From an uncultured Oscillospiraceae bacterium (GTDB lineage: Bacteria; Bacillota; Clostridia; Oscillospirales; Oscillospiraceae), in NCBI GenBank assembly GCA_902478785.1, contig CABSMJ010000003.1, positions 1 through 64,000 of the forward strand: a stretch of 64,000 nt of DNA. The letters run 5' to 3'. Below the pieces are notes generated by a model, which did not search any database, was not told where the DNA came from, and was given only the letters and a program-made list of their open reading frames with translations. The position numbers and the translations under genes are program-made. Shown here piece after piece: positions 50,784 to 58,845 of the stretch (positions are counted from its first letter, which is position 1; every line of letters begins with the position of its first letter).

Positions 50784-53700
50784 AGGACACCCTCATCACC
50801 TCCTCTTTGCTGATCGGCGCAGTGCTGGTGCTGCGGGCCCTGCTGGGCCGGAAGCTCAGCCGCCGGCTGCAATACGGCTTGTGGCTGGTGGTGCTGGTGC
50901 GCCTTCTTCTGCCGGTGAATCTGCCGGCGGTGTCCTTCTCCCTGCTCAGCGCCTCTCAGAATGTGGAGCAGGCAGTCTCCCAGCAGATCCAGGACACCAC
51001 CCTCTACCTTCTCCCTACAAACCAGGCCCAGACGGAGAGCGGCACCGACGCCGCCCCGTCTCCCGCTCCCGGTGTGGTGGCTGTGGACCGAAGCGGCACC
51101 TCACCGGAGGACTCCCTGACGGAAACTGAGGAGACCGGCCGGCCCTTCCTGGTCTCTGAGGATGGGACCGTCACCTTCTACGCCCGCTCCGTCCCGCTCT
51201 CCCAACTGCTGACCGGGGTGTGGGTCCTGGGCATGGCGGTCATGGGCCTCTGGTTCCTCCTCTCCAATCTGCTCTTCTGGCGCAGGCTCTGTAAAGAGAG
51301 ACTACCTTATAGTACAAGCAGAAGCAAACGCCGGGTCTGGCTGTGCCACCATCTGGCCTCCCCCTGCCTGTTCGGCCTCTTTCGCCCGGCCATCTACCTG
51401 ACCCCTGCCGCCGTGTCCTCGGAGGAGCGGCTGGGCCATGTGCTGGCCCACGAGGAGGCCCACGCCCGGCACCTGGACCACATCTGGTCGCTGCTGCGGT
51501 GCGTATGCCTGACGGTGTACTGGTTCGACCCGCTGGTGTGGGTGGCCGCCCATCTCTCCCGCTGCGACTGTGAGCTGGCCTGCGACGAGTCCGCCGTCCG
51601 GGCTTTGGGCGAGGACCAGAGCATCCCCTACGGCCAGACCCTTCTCTCCCTCATTCCGGTCAGGCGCCTCTCCTGCGGCCTGATGCAAACCGCCACCACC
51701 ATGAACGGCACCAAGCGCCAGCTGGCCAACCGCCTGCGGCGTATCGTCTCCCACCAGGGCACTGCCGCCGGCGCCTTCTGCGTGGTGGCTGTGGCGCTGG
51801 TGGCAGTGAGCCTGCTGGCCTTCACCGGACGGGAGGAAGCGCCCCAGGAGGCGGACACCGACGCTTCCGCCGTCTCCCTCAGCAGCGAAACGGACGCGGA
51901 GCTGTCCCTGGACGGAGCGCAGCCAGTGGGCCCGGAGGTCATGGAGCTGACGCCGGTGGAGCCCTTTTTCCAGCAGGGCGAAGGCTCGCCGGTTCTGGTC
52001 TCCGCCCTGCTCCATCCCGGCTCTTTGGAGGAGCAGCTGACGGTAGGCTTTTATCAGGACGGCGACAGCGTCAGCGCCGCCGTGCTCTGGTCCTCCCCCG
52101 CCAGCAGTGATCTGCAGCCCCGGCGGTTTCTGACACTGCCCGGGGAATGGGACACCTCGGAATTCTCCCAGCTGCGGGTCGAGGTTCTGGAGGACGGCTT
52201 CCTGGGCTATGAAAACTGCGTGGTCTTCTCCTATCCCGGACAGATGGAGGACGGCACCTACTGCCAGGTCAGCGAATACTACACGGTGAGCCGCAGTGAG
52301 GTCTCCTTCCTGGGCCGGGCCTACGGGGAGACTTGGGCTGCGGACTTCGATGGCGACGGCGCCCAGGAGCTCTACTGGAGCTGCGCCTCCCAGGGTGGAC
52401 TGCTGTTTCACCGGGGTGCGGAGATCTACTCCGCCGATCTCACAGAGCTGCTCTATGACGCCTATCCGGACTGGAATTACATCGAATTCACCCAGTCCGG
52501 CGGCGTTCCTGTGGCTCAGGGCTCCGTGCCCTTCCCCGATTCCTCCGACGGCCTCAGCGGTGCGCTGGCCCAGCGCTATCTCCTCTACGACGGCACTGTG
52601 ATCCGCTGCTGCAAGGACGACCGGTCCACCGTGGACCACGCCCTAGAGGGCATCGACGCCCCGGAGGAGGTGCTGGCCGCGGCCAAGGAGCTGGTGCTCC
52701 GGGTCTATCCCGGCGAGCTGACCCAGGAGCCCACCGCCTGGGAGCCGGCCTATGACGACTGGCGCATCACCTATCTGGATCCGGTCTGGACCTATGAGGA
52801 ATACGGTCTCCAGGCGGAGGTCTACCTGGTGGGCTATCAGTTCCACGCCGTCACTCCCAGCTCTGTGGGCCTGGCCGGCGGGATGTATGTGGACGAGGAC
52901 GGCTGGGTGGGCGGACTGGGCCGCCTGGGCACCCCCTACCTGGTATTCCAGGTGGAAGGGAACGGTCAGCGGAAGCTTCTGGACAGCAGCATCCCCGGGG
53001 ACTGCTCCGTGGGCTCTCCTGTCTTCCTGGCGGGGCTGAGCAAGACCGTGGTCACCAGCGGACTTCTGCCCCTGTCCAATCTCTCGCCCCAGGACCTGCT
53101 GATGGTGTTTTACGCCGATCCCTCCTCCTTCCTTGCTCAAATCGCATCTCTTTCCGCCTCTGAGCAGACGGAGCTGGGCCGGTCCCTCTCCTGGTTCCGC
53201 TACAACGGCACCGACTCGGAGATCGAGCGCTTCAGCCACGCGGTGCTGACCCTGCGGAACACCAGCCGCGCCTCCCTGACGGAGGAACAGCTCCTGGCCT
53301 ATGAGGCTCTTTTGAAGGGACTGCGGACCGACTATGGCACTCCCGGCGCCGTCCGGGAGGCCTATGACCCCACCAGCGGGATGACCATCGCCATTCCCAG
53401 TGAATGGACCGACCTGTGCTGCCTCTACAACAGCCAGGACGAATATCCCCTGGATGCAGGCCAGATCCTTTTCACCCTCTATGAGGGCACCGCCCGCAGC
53501 ACCGGTACCGGCCATGTGTGGACGCTGCTGGCCTATACCCAGCAGGCGTTCTACGACACCTTCGGCCAAAACGCGGACTTCTCCCAGATCCAGGGAGCGG
53601 CTATCTATGTGCTGGGCAGCGACGAGGACTTCATCTACTGCCTCAGTGAGCCCACGGATGTGCAGTATCTGGAGAACAACTCCACCAGCCGCCGGCAATA

Positions 53701-53815
53701 TGAAACGCTGGTGGACGGCTCTCAGGCGGTACTGGAGGACTTCCTCCGCCGCAACGATATCACCATCAACCAGCAGTGTCCCGCCTCCTCCTGCTGGACG
53801 CCTCCAGTGGGATGA
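50780..53815 (+). CDS. BlaR1-type M56 metallopeptidase with very large extracytoplasmic domain
   Basis: A 1011-residue membrane sensor. Two N-terminal helices (about 4-22, 30-56), a 75-residue Ser/Thr-rich loop, a third helix (about 141-165), the cytoplasmic zinc peptidase with HEEAH at residues 224-228 and CELACDESAVRALGE, and a fourth helix (about 332-350). Everything from about 351 to 1011 should be outside. That part shows no penicillin-binding-protein motifs (S-x-x-K) that I recognise but has a calcium-loop-like DFDGDG at 522-527 and a C-terminal domain with SGMTIAIPSEWTD. No beta-lactamase or other effector gene is adjacent. Ligand unknown. Confidence 0.88.
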   Translation: MKDTLITSSLLIGAVLVLRALLGRKLSRRLQYGLWLVVLVRLLLPVNLPAVSFSLLSASQNVEQAVSQQIQDTTLYLLPTNQAQTESGTDAAPSPAPGVVAVDRSGTSPEDSLTETEETGRPFLVSEDGTVTFYARSVPLSQLLTGVWVLGMAVMGLWFLLSNLLFWRRLCKERLPYSTSRSKRRVWLCHHLASPCLFGLFRPAIYLTPAAVSSEERLGHVLAHEEAHARHLDHIWSLLRCVCLTVYWFDPLVWVAAHLSRCDCELACDESAVRALGEDQSIPYGQTLLSLIPVRRLSCGLMQTATTMNGTKRQLANRLRRIVSHQGTAAGAFCVVAVALVAVSLLAFTGREEAPQEADTDASAVSLSSETDAELSLDGAQPVGPEVMELTPVEPFFQQGEGSPVLVSALLHPGSLEEQLTVGFYQDGDSVSAAVLWSSPASSDLQPRRFLTLPGEWDTSEFSQLRVEVLEDGFLGYENCVVFSYPGQMEDGTYCQVSEYYTVSRSEVSFLGRAYGETWAADFDGDGAQELYWSCASQGGLLFHRGAEIYSADLTELLYDAYPDWNYIEFTQSGGVPVAQGSVPFPDSSDGLSGALAQRYLLYDGTVIRCCKDDRSTVDHALEGIDAPEEVLAAAKELVLRVYPGELTQEPTAWEPAYDDWRITYLDPVWTYEEYGLQAEVYLVGYQFHAVTPSSVGLAGGMYVDEDGWVGGLGRLGTPYLVFQVEGNGQRKLLDSSIPGDCSVGSPVFLAGLSKTVVTSGLLPLSNLSPQDLLMVFYADPSSFLAQIASLSASEQTELGRSLSWFRYNGTDSEIERFSHAVLTLRNTSRASLTEEQLLAYEALLKGLRTDYGTPGAVREAYDPTSGMTIAIPSEWTDLCCLYNSQDEYPLDAGQILFTLYEGTARSTGTGHVWTLLAYTQQAFYDTFGQNADFSQIQGAAIYVLGSDEDFIYCLSEPTDVQYLENNSTSRRQYETLVDGSQAVLEDFLRRNDITINQQCPASSCWTPPVG

Positions 53816-53837
53816 GACCTTCCTTCTTAAACGAAAT

Positions 53838-53873
53838 AAGCGGCGCGGCATCTTCAAAGATGCCGCACCGCTT
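53838..53873. terminator. Bidirectional terminator between the M56 sensor and DHHW genes
   Basis: A 17-bp stem with one mismatch (AAGCGGCGCGGCATCTT / AAGATGCCGCACCGCTT), 2-nt loop, TTTTATTT on the plus strand and TATTTCGTTT on the minus strand. Confidence 0.88.
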
Positions 53874-53877
53874 AATT

Positions 53878-54993
53878 TTATTTGGCCAGAAAGCCCAGGT
53901 TGGTGTCCTCCAGGAAGTTGGGTACGCTGTACGAGAGCAAAATCGCGTCGATGCCCTGCTCCTTGGCGTAGTCACTCAGAGAGTCCTTATAGTACCGCAG
54001 GTCCACCAGATGGACCTCCGAGAAGGCTGTGGCCAGGAAAGGCGCCAGGGAGTCGGCGTAGGAATCCCGTACCAGTAAGATCTTCCCCCCTTGGGCCTGG
54101 GGATTCTTGATGACGCACAGGGGCTGGTTCCCGCCCAGGAACAGGGAATATTTATCCTTGCTCTCCAGCCACTCCAGGTCGTAGAGTTTCCCTGGCTCCT
54201 CTTTGCCGGTCCGCCAGGAAGAAACTTCGAAATTCTCTCCCGTCACATATAGATCGATGGCATCCGGCGTCAGCCAGTGGACGCCGGAGCGGGAATAGAG
54301 GGTCCCGTTGAAGTCCTCCGTCACCCGCTGAGGCGTGAAGGAGGACAGTGCCAGCGGCTCCATCCCCAGGGCCTTCAGCACCGCAGTATACCCGTAATAG
54401 GCCCCCAGCGAGGTCCAGTGATGGTCGGTGCGGTAGAAGATCTCCTCCCCGGCGTGCTCCTGTAAAACGCTTAAATAGTCCACCGTAGGAAGTCCCGTCT
54501 CCTGGGCCATGAAGTGGATGAACGCCGTCTGGTCCAGACTTTCCGCCCCCGCCGGCAGGCGGTCCTTCCAGATCTCCGCTGCAGAGGGGATGAGCCCCAA
54601 ATACACCGGAATATCCGTCTTTTCCGCCAGAGCCTTCACATAGCTCAGGTCCTTTTCCAGCAGCTCCTGGTCCGGCTCCTCCACCTTGGCGATCAGCCGG
54701 TCACCGCACAGATAGACCCCGTGGAACTCGGTCTTACCCAGCAGCTGCTCGGCCCGGGCCTTTCCCTCGGTCCAGCCGTCCCGGCCAGGGAACTGGTCGG
54801 CGATATAGTCCTCGGTCTGCTCCATAAAGCTGCCGTCCAGAACCGCCCCAATGGAAAAGGAGGGCACCTGCTGCAAGGTCCGGTTCTCCACCTCGGATTT
54901 CTCCCGGTCCGGCAACACCAGATGCAGCACCAGCATCCCGCCCAGAAACAGGCAGAACAGGGCGCTGAGCCCCACTGCGTATCGTCTGCTCAT
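53878..54993 (-). CDS. DHHW-family protein (AlgX/AlgJ-like, surface polymer acylation)
   Basis: A 371-residue exported protein with one N-terminal membrane helix (about 7-27) and the DHHW motif in FYRTDHHWTSLGAYYGY near residue 190; LVRDSYADSLAPFLA near 310 is the SGNH-like serine/aspartate block. Partners of MBOAT acyltransferases, these proteins are thought to complete O-acetylation of a surface polysaccharide. It follows the MBOAT gene by 12 bp. Confidence 0.9.
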   Translation of the reverse strand: MSRRYAVGLSALFCLFLGGMLVLHLVLPDREKSEVENRTLQQVPSFSIGAVLDGSFMEQTEDYIADQFPGRDGWTEGKARAEQLLGKTEFHGVYLCGDRLIAKVEEPDQELLEKDLSYVKALAEKTDIPVYLGLIPSAAEIWKDRLPAGAESLDQTAFIHFMAQETGLPTVDYLSVLQEHAGEEIFYRTDHHWTSLGAYYGYTAVLKALGMEPLALSSFTPQRVTEDFNGTLYSRSGVHWLTPDAIDLYVTGENFEVSSWRTGKEEPGKLYDLEWLESKDKYSLFLGGNQPLCVIKNPQAQGGKILLVRDSYADSLAPFLATAFSEVHLVDLRYYKDSLSDYAKEQGIDAILLSYSVPNFLEDTNLGFLAK

Positions 54994-55005
54994 GCGCTCC
55001 CCTCC

Positions 55006-56394
55006 TTAAAACCGAAAATACAAAAAGGGATTGTAGCTGCCGTCCACCAGATAGGCGGTGCACAGCAGCAGTCCCGCCAGCATCAGCACCGGCGCGGCCA
55101 CCTCACGGCATCTCTGGGGCAGGCGCCGCCACAGCGTTTGTCCCACTGTGGTGGATGCCACAGCCAGGATCACCAGGGTCAGAAGATAGCTGCGCAGGGC
55201 ATAGCCGTCGGCAGCGCTCCACAGCGCCCCTCCGCCGAAGCACACCCGCAGATAGGCGATGCACTCGCCCATGTCCTCCAGGGCAAACAGGCCCCAGCCC
55301 ACCACCGCCACCAGCAGTGTATAGGCATGGGCCAGCCAGGCGGGCAGGCGGCGGAATACCGGCACCGTCCGCTCCAGGATCAGCCAGCAGGCAAAGTAGA
55401 GGCCCCAGAGCAGGAAGTTCCAGCCCGCTCCGTGCCAGATGCCGGTCAGCAGCCAGACGATCAGAATATTGCGCAGCGTCTTGGCCTGTCCCTTGCGGTT
55501 GCCGCCTAAGGGGATATAGACATACTCCCGGAACCAGGAGGTCAGGGACATATGCCAGCGGCGCCAGAACTCCGTCACCGAACGGGACAAATAGGGGTGG
55601 TCGAAGTTCTGGGGAAAGGTGAAGCCCAGCATCCGTCCCAGGCCCAGGGCCATGTCGGAATAGCCGGAGAAGTCAAAGTAGATCTGGAAGGAATAGGCGA
55701 TGAGGCCCAGCCAGCCGCCCGCCACCGTCAGCGTTCCGGCCTGGCCCGCCGCCCGGGCCGTCTCCCACAAGGAGCCGATGGCGTTGGCCAGCAGCACCTT
55801 CTTGCTCAATCCCACCACGAACAGCTCCGCTCCCCGGGCAAAGGCCTCGGGACTGTACTCCCGGTGCTCCAGCTCCGAGGCCACCTGCTTGTACTTGACG
55901 ATGGGACCGGCAATGAGCTGGGGGAACATGGTGACGAAGGCGCCGAAGGTGATGGGATTGCGCTGGACCGGCGCGTCCTGGCGATAGACATCGATGGTGT
56001 AGCTCATGGTCTGGAAGGTGAAGAAGGAGATGCCGATGGGCAGCGGAATCCCCAGCTGGGGAAGCTGGATGCCCGGCAGGAGCGAAAGATTGGCCGCCAG
56101 GAAATCATAGTACTTGAAAAAGCCCAGCAGAAGGAGGTTGAATACCACCGACTGGATCACAAAGCGCCGGGCCTTCCGGTCGTCGCTGCGGTATTTCTCC
56201 ACCAGCAGGCCGTGGGTATAGTCGATGGCGATGGAGAGGAACATGATGGTGATGTATACCGGCTCCCCCCAGCCGTAAAACAGCAGGCTGACCACCAGCA
56301 GCACCAGATTCCGCCAGCGCAGCGGCGTGAGGAAATACACTGCCAGCACCACCGGCAGATAGAAAAACAAGAACGTAAGACTACTGAAAACCAA
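55006..56394 (-). CDS. MBOAT-family membrane-bound O-acyltransferase (AlgI/DltB-like)
   Basis: A 462-residue polytopic membrane protein that moves acyl groups across the membrane. Family blocks: FYGWGEPVYITIMFLSIAID, IGISFFTFQTMSYTIDVYR, FPQLIAGPIVKY, SVTEFWRRWHMSLTSWFREY and the catalytic histidine in LLTGIWHGAGWNFLLWG near residue 325. The start is TTG 56394 behind GGAGAGAGGAC. Its leader (56395-56560) folds into several hairpins. With the DHHW and DUF4358-like genes it forms a surface-modification locus. Confidence 0.93.
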   Translation of the reverse strand: MVFSSLTFLFFYLPVVLAVYFLTPLRWRNLVLLVVSLLFYGWGEPVYITIMFLSIAIDYTHGLLVEKYRSDDRKARRFVIQSVVFNLLLLGFFKYYDFLAANLSLLPGIQLPQLGIPLPIGISFFTFQTMSYTIDVYRQDAPVQRNPITFGAFVTMFPQLIAGPIVKYKQVASELEHREYSPEAFARGAELFVVGLSKKVLLANAIGSLWETARAAGQAGTLTVAGGWLGLIAYSFQIYFDFSGYSDMALGLGRMLGFTFPQNFDHPYLSRSVTEFWRRWHMSLTSWFREYVYIPLGGNRKGQAKTLRNILIVWLLTGIWHGAGWNFLLWGLYFACWLILERTVPVFRRLPAWLAHAYTLLVAVVGWGLFALEDMGECIAYLRVCFGGGALWSAADGYALRSYLLTLVILAVASTTVGQTLWRRLPQRCREVAAPVLMLAGLLLCTAYLVDGSYNPFLYFRF

Positions 56395-56417
56395 GTCCTC
56401 TCTCCTCTCTCAACAGC

Positions 56418-56513
56418 GGGACAGCCGCAGCAGATCCCGCCGCGGCTGTCCCCCGATGCATCGTGCTCTCTACGGGCCTTTGGGCCCCGCAACAGGCCTT
56501 TTCAGGCCTGGCT
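56418..56513 (-). other. Structured leader of the MBOAT operon
   Basis: Three successive stems: GGGACAGCCGC / GCGGCTGTCCC (56418-56452), CGGGCC/GGCCCG-type (about 56476-56492) and AGGCCTTTTCAGGCCT (about 56499-56514). A TG-extended TACAAT -10 lies near 56542-56547 on the minus strand. No known RNA class was recognised and there is no T-run. Confidence 0.45.
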
Positions 56514-56587
56514 CCCATACATATTCGGACCATGCATTATTGTAGCAGAAAATTCCGCAAGAAAAACCCCAAATCGGTAACAATTTT

Positions 56588-57061
56588 TTAGGCTTTGAAC
56601 TGTTCCTCCCAGGCCTTCTCCAGGGCCTCCTGGTTCTCTCCGCCGGCGATCATGGCCACATACCGCCCGTGGACCAGTACCTTGGCCTGTTCCCAGGCCT
56701 CCATGGCAGCGGGATACCAGGCCCCGCCCTGGGCCTGGGTCTGGACCCGCTGGCGCAGAATCTCGCCGGCAGCCTCGGCGTCCTTTTCCGTCTCAAATTC
56801 GGCAAACACATATTCGTTGACTGCCGCGCTCATCCGCGGCACCTTCACCACAAGCTGCTTTGCCGGCAGATCCTTTAGGCCCGGATAGAGGCTGTCCAAA
56901 GATTCCTCATCCTGCTCCATGAAATAGGTCTCCCCCCAGGCATAGGACTGGTCCAGCCGGTCAAAAAACGCCGTCAAGTCCACCGTAGTCTCTTCCTTAG
57001 CTCCGCAGCCGGACAGCAAGAGCACCACAGCCAAAAACGCAGCCAATCGCATACGCTTCAT
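56588..57061 (-). CDS. DUF4358-like lipoprotein
   Basis: A 157-residue lipoprotein: signal with lipobox LLSGC (Cys near residue 19), then TTVDLTAFFDRLDQSYAWGE and AEAAGEILRQRVQTQAQGGA typical, in my memory, of DUF4358 proteins that sit beside DHHW/MBOAT genes. ATG 57061 follows AAGGAAG. It probably belongs functionally with the surface acylation pair; the mechanism is unknown. Confidence 0.8.
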   Translation of the reverse strand: MKRMRLAAFLAVVLLLSGCGAKEETTVDLTAFFDRLDQSYAWGETYFMEQDEESLDSLYPGLKDLPAKQLVVKVPRMSAAVNEYVFAEFETEKDAEAAGEILRQRVQTQAQGGAWYPAAMEAWEQAKVLVHGRYVAMIAGGENQEALEKAWEEQFKA

Positions 57062-57214
57062 GATTGAATTTCTTCCTTTCCCATCGCAGTTTAGACGAAA
57101 CAGACAGAAAAAAAGTTTTCCGCCGCCCTTGTCACACTCAGCATTCCCCTCTGTAAGCCGCTTTATTTCATCCCCTGCGCTCTTTTGCATTTTCCCACTC
57201 TACGTCGGTTCTAT

Positions 57215-57288
57215 CGAAATTTTGTTCGATTTTTCCACTTGACAGGAACGTTTGTTCGAGTATAATAAAATCATCGAACAAACATTCT
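57215..57288 (+). promoter_or_regulatory. SOS promoter with three LexA-like boxes
   Basis: Perfect TTGACA (57239-57244), 16-bp spacer and perfect TATAAT (57261-57266). Three 14-bp boxes lie at 57215-57228, 57245-57258 and 57275-57288, each matching 12 of 14 positions of CGAACRNRYGTTYG on its better strand, and exactly 30 bp apart. The middle box fills the promoter spacer. LexA repression of the downstream operon is the simplest reading. Confidence 0.78.
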
Positions 57289-57306
57289 AGTAAGGAGGCA
57301 TTGGCC

Positions 57307-57510
57307 ATGACATTCTGGACCTGCTTGTTTCTCACCATTGGCGTGGTGTACCTCACGGGGCAGCTGATCCGCCTGGTGGACTTCATCGACCAGCCCTCGG
57401 CCCGCAGCCGCCGCAGCGCCCGCTCCTGCGCCCCGGCCTCCCGCACCGCCAGCTGGCGTCAGAGCCCATCCCATACCACCCGGAGCCGCGCCGCCCGCCG
57501 GGCGGCATAA
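57307..57510 (+). CDS. Small SOS-controlled membrane protein with arginine-rich tail
   Basis: A 67-residue protein: an N-terminal hydrophobic helix (about residues 3-25) and a cytoplasmic tail with eleven arginines and many serines (QPSARSRRSARSCAPASRT). Good RBS (AAGGAGG) seven bases before the ATG, directly downstream of the triple-box promoter, and only four bases from the radical-SAM gene start. No family recognised. By position it could be an SOS cell-division or stress factor of the YneA/SulA kind, but there is no sequence similarity to support that. Confidence 0.65.
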   Translation: MTFWTCLFLTIGVVYLTGQLIRLVDFIDQPSARSRRSARSCAPASRTASWRQSPSHTTRSRAARRAA

Positions 57511-57514
57511 AGCC

Positions 57515-58789
57515 ATGGACGTTCTGGAAAAGCTGACCATCCTTACCGATGCCGCCAAATATGACGCCGCCTGTACCTCCAGCGGCAGCCGCCGGGGCTT
57601 TCGAAAGGGCCACATCGGCAACACCACCTCTTCTGTGGCCGGCTGCTGCCATAGCTTCTCCGCCGACGGGCGGTGCGTCACACTGCTGAAGGTCCTGCTG
57701 ACCAACTGCTGCGTCTATGACTGCAAATACTGCGTCAACCGCCGCTCCAACGACACCCGCCGGGCGGCCTTCACCCCGGAGGAGCTGGCGGAGCTGACCA
57801 TCGGCTTTTACCGGCGCAACTATATCGAAGGGCTCTTTCTCTCCTCCGGCGTGCTCCGCAGCCCGGATTACACCACGGAGCTGATGATCCGGGCGCTGAC
57901 CATCCTGCGGACCACCTACCGCTTCAACGGCTATATCCATGCCAAGACCATCCCCGGCACCTCGCCGGAGCTGGTCACCGCCCTGGGCCTTCTGGCGGAC
58001 CGCCTGTCCGTCAACATCGAACTGCCCTCGGAGGCGGGGCTCAAAACCCTGGCCCCGGACAAGACCAAGGCCGCCATTCTGGCGCCCATGGGCCAGATCC
58101 GGCAGCAGTGGACCGCCAACCGGCAGGAGCTGGTGAAGTACCGCCACGCCCCCAAGTTCGCCCCCGCTGGGCAGAGCACCCAGCTGATCGTCGGCGCCAC
58201 CCAGGACACGGATCTCCACATCCTCTCCCTGACCCAGGGGCTCTACGACCGATATCAGCTCAAGCGGGTGTTCTTCTCGGCCTATGTGCCGGTGGTGGAG
58301 CACGCCCTGCTCCCCTCCCGGGACACCAAGCCGCCCCTGCTGCGGGAGCACCGGCTGTACCAGGCCGACTGGCTGCTGCGGTTCTATGGCTTTCGGGCGG
58401 AGGAGCTGCTGGACGAACGCAATCCCGACTTCAATCCCCTGGTGGACCCCAAGTGCAGCTGGGCCCTGGCCCACCTGGACTTTTTCCCGGTGGAGGTCAA
58501 CTCCGCCGATCTGGAGACGCTGCTGCGGGTCCCGGGCATCGGCCCCACCAGTGCCCGGCGCATCCTGGTGGCCCGGCGGGTGGGCTCCCTGGGCCACGAT
58601 GACTTGAAAAAACTTGGTGTAGTGATGAAGCGGGCCCAGTATTTCATTACCTGCCGGGGCAAGGTCGCCGACGGGCTGCGCTTCACCCCGGACAGCGTCC
58701 TGCGGGGCCTGATCGCCGCCGAGCGCCCCTCCCTGCCCCAGCCGGAGATGGAGCAGCTCTCCCTGTTCGCTCCCGCGTCCGGCGCCTGA
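57515..58789 (+). CDS. Putative DNA modification/repair radical SAM protein
   Basis: A 424-residue radical SAM enzyme. The [4Fe-4S] motif is CVYDCKYC (C-x3-C-x2-C) near residues 70-77, followed by GLFLSSGVLRSPDYTTELM and IHAKTIPGTSPELV. Residues about 330-355 form a helix-hairpin-helix DNA-binding element (TLLRVPGIGPTSARRILVAR). This is the TIGR03916 type, which occurs paired with a DUF4130 protein, as here. The reaction is not established. It is expressed from the SOS-type promoter. Confidence 0.9.
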   Translation: MDVLEKLTILTDAAKYDAACTSSGSRRGFRKGHIGNTTSSVAGCCHSFSADGRCVTLLKVLLTNCCVYDCKYCVNRRSNDTRRAAFTPEELAELTIGFYRRNYIEGLFLSSGVLRSPDYTTELMIRALTILRTTYRFNGYIHAKTIPGTSPELVTALGLLADRLSVNIELPSEAGLKTLAPDKTKAAILAPMGQIRQQWTANRQELVKYRHAPKFAPAGQSTQLIVGATQDTDLHILSLTQGLYDRYQLKRVFFSAYVPVVEHALLPSRDTKPPLLREHRLYQADWLLRFYGFRAEELLDERNPDFNPLVDPKCSWALAHLDFFPVEVNSADLETLLRVPGIGPTSARRILVARRVGSLGHDDLKKLGVVMKRAQYFITCRGKVADGLRFTPDSVLRGLIAAERPSLPQPEMEQLSLFAPASGA

Positions 58790-58845
58790 AGCCGCGCTGG
58801 AGCGCCTTTCGTTTCCCTTTTCTCACTTTCGGACTGGAGGCCCCC

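Noticed and set aside
57168..57705. Minus-strand frames opposite the SOS operon start
   Set aside because: They cross the strong plus-strand promoter and overlap the radical-SAM gene; no ribosome site or motif.
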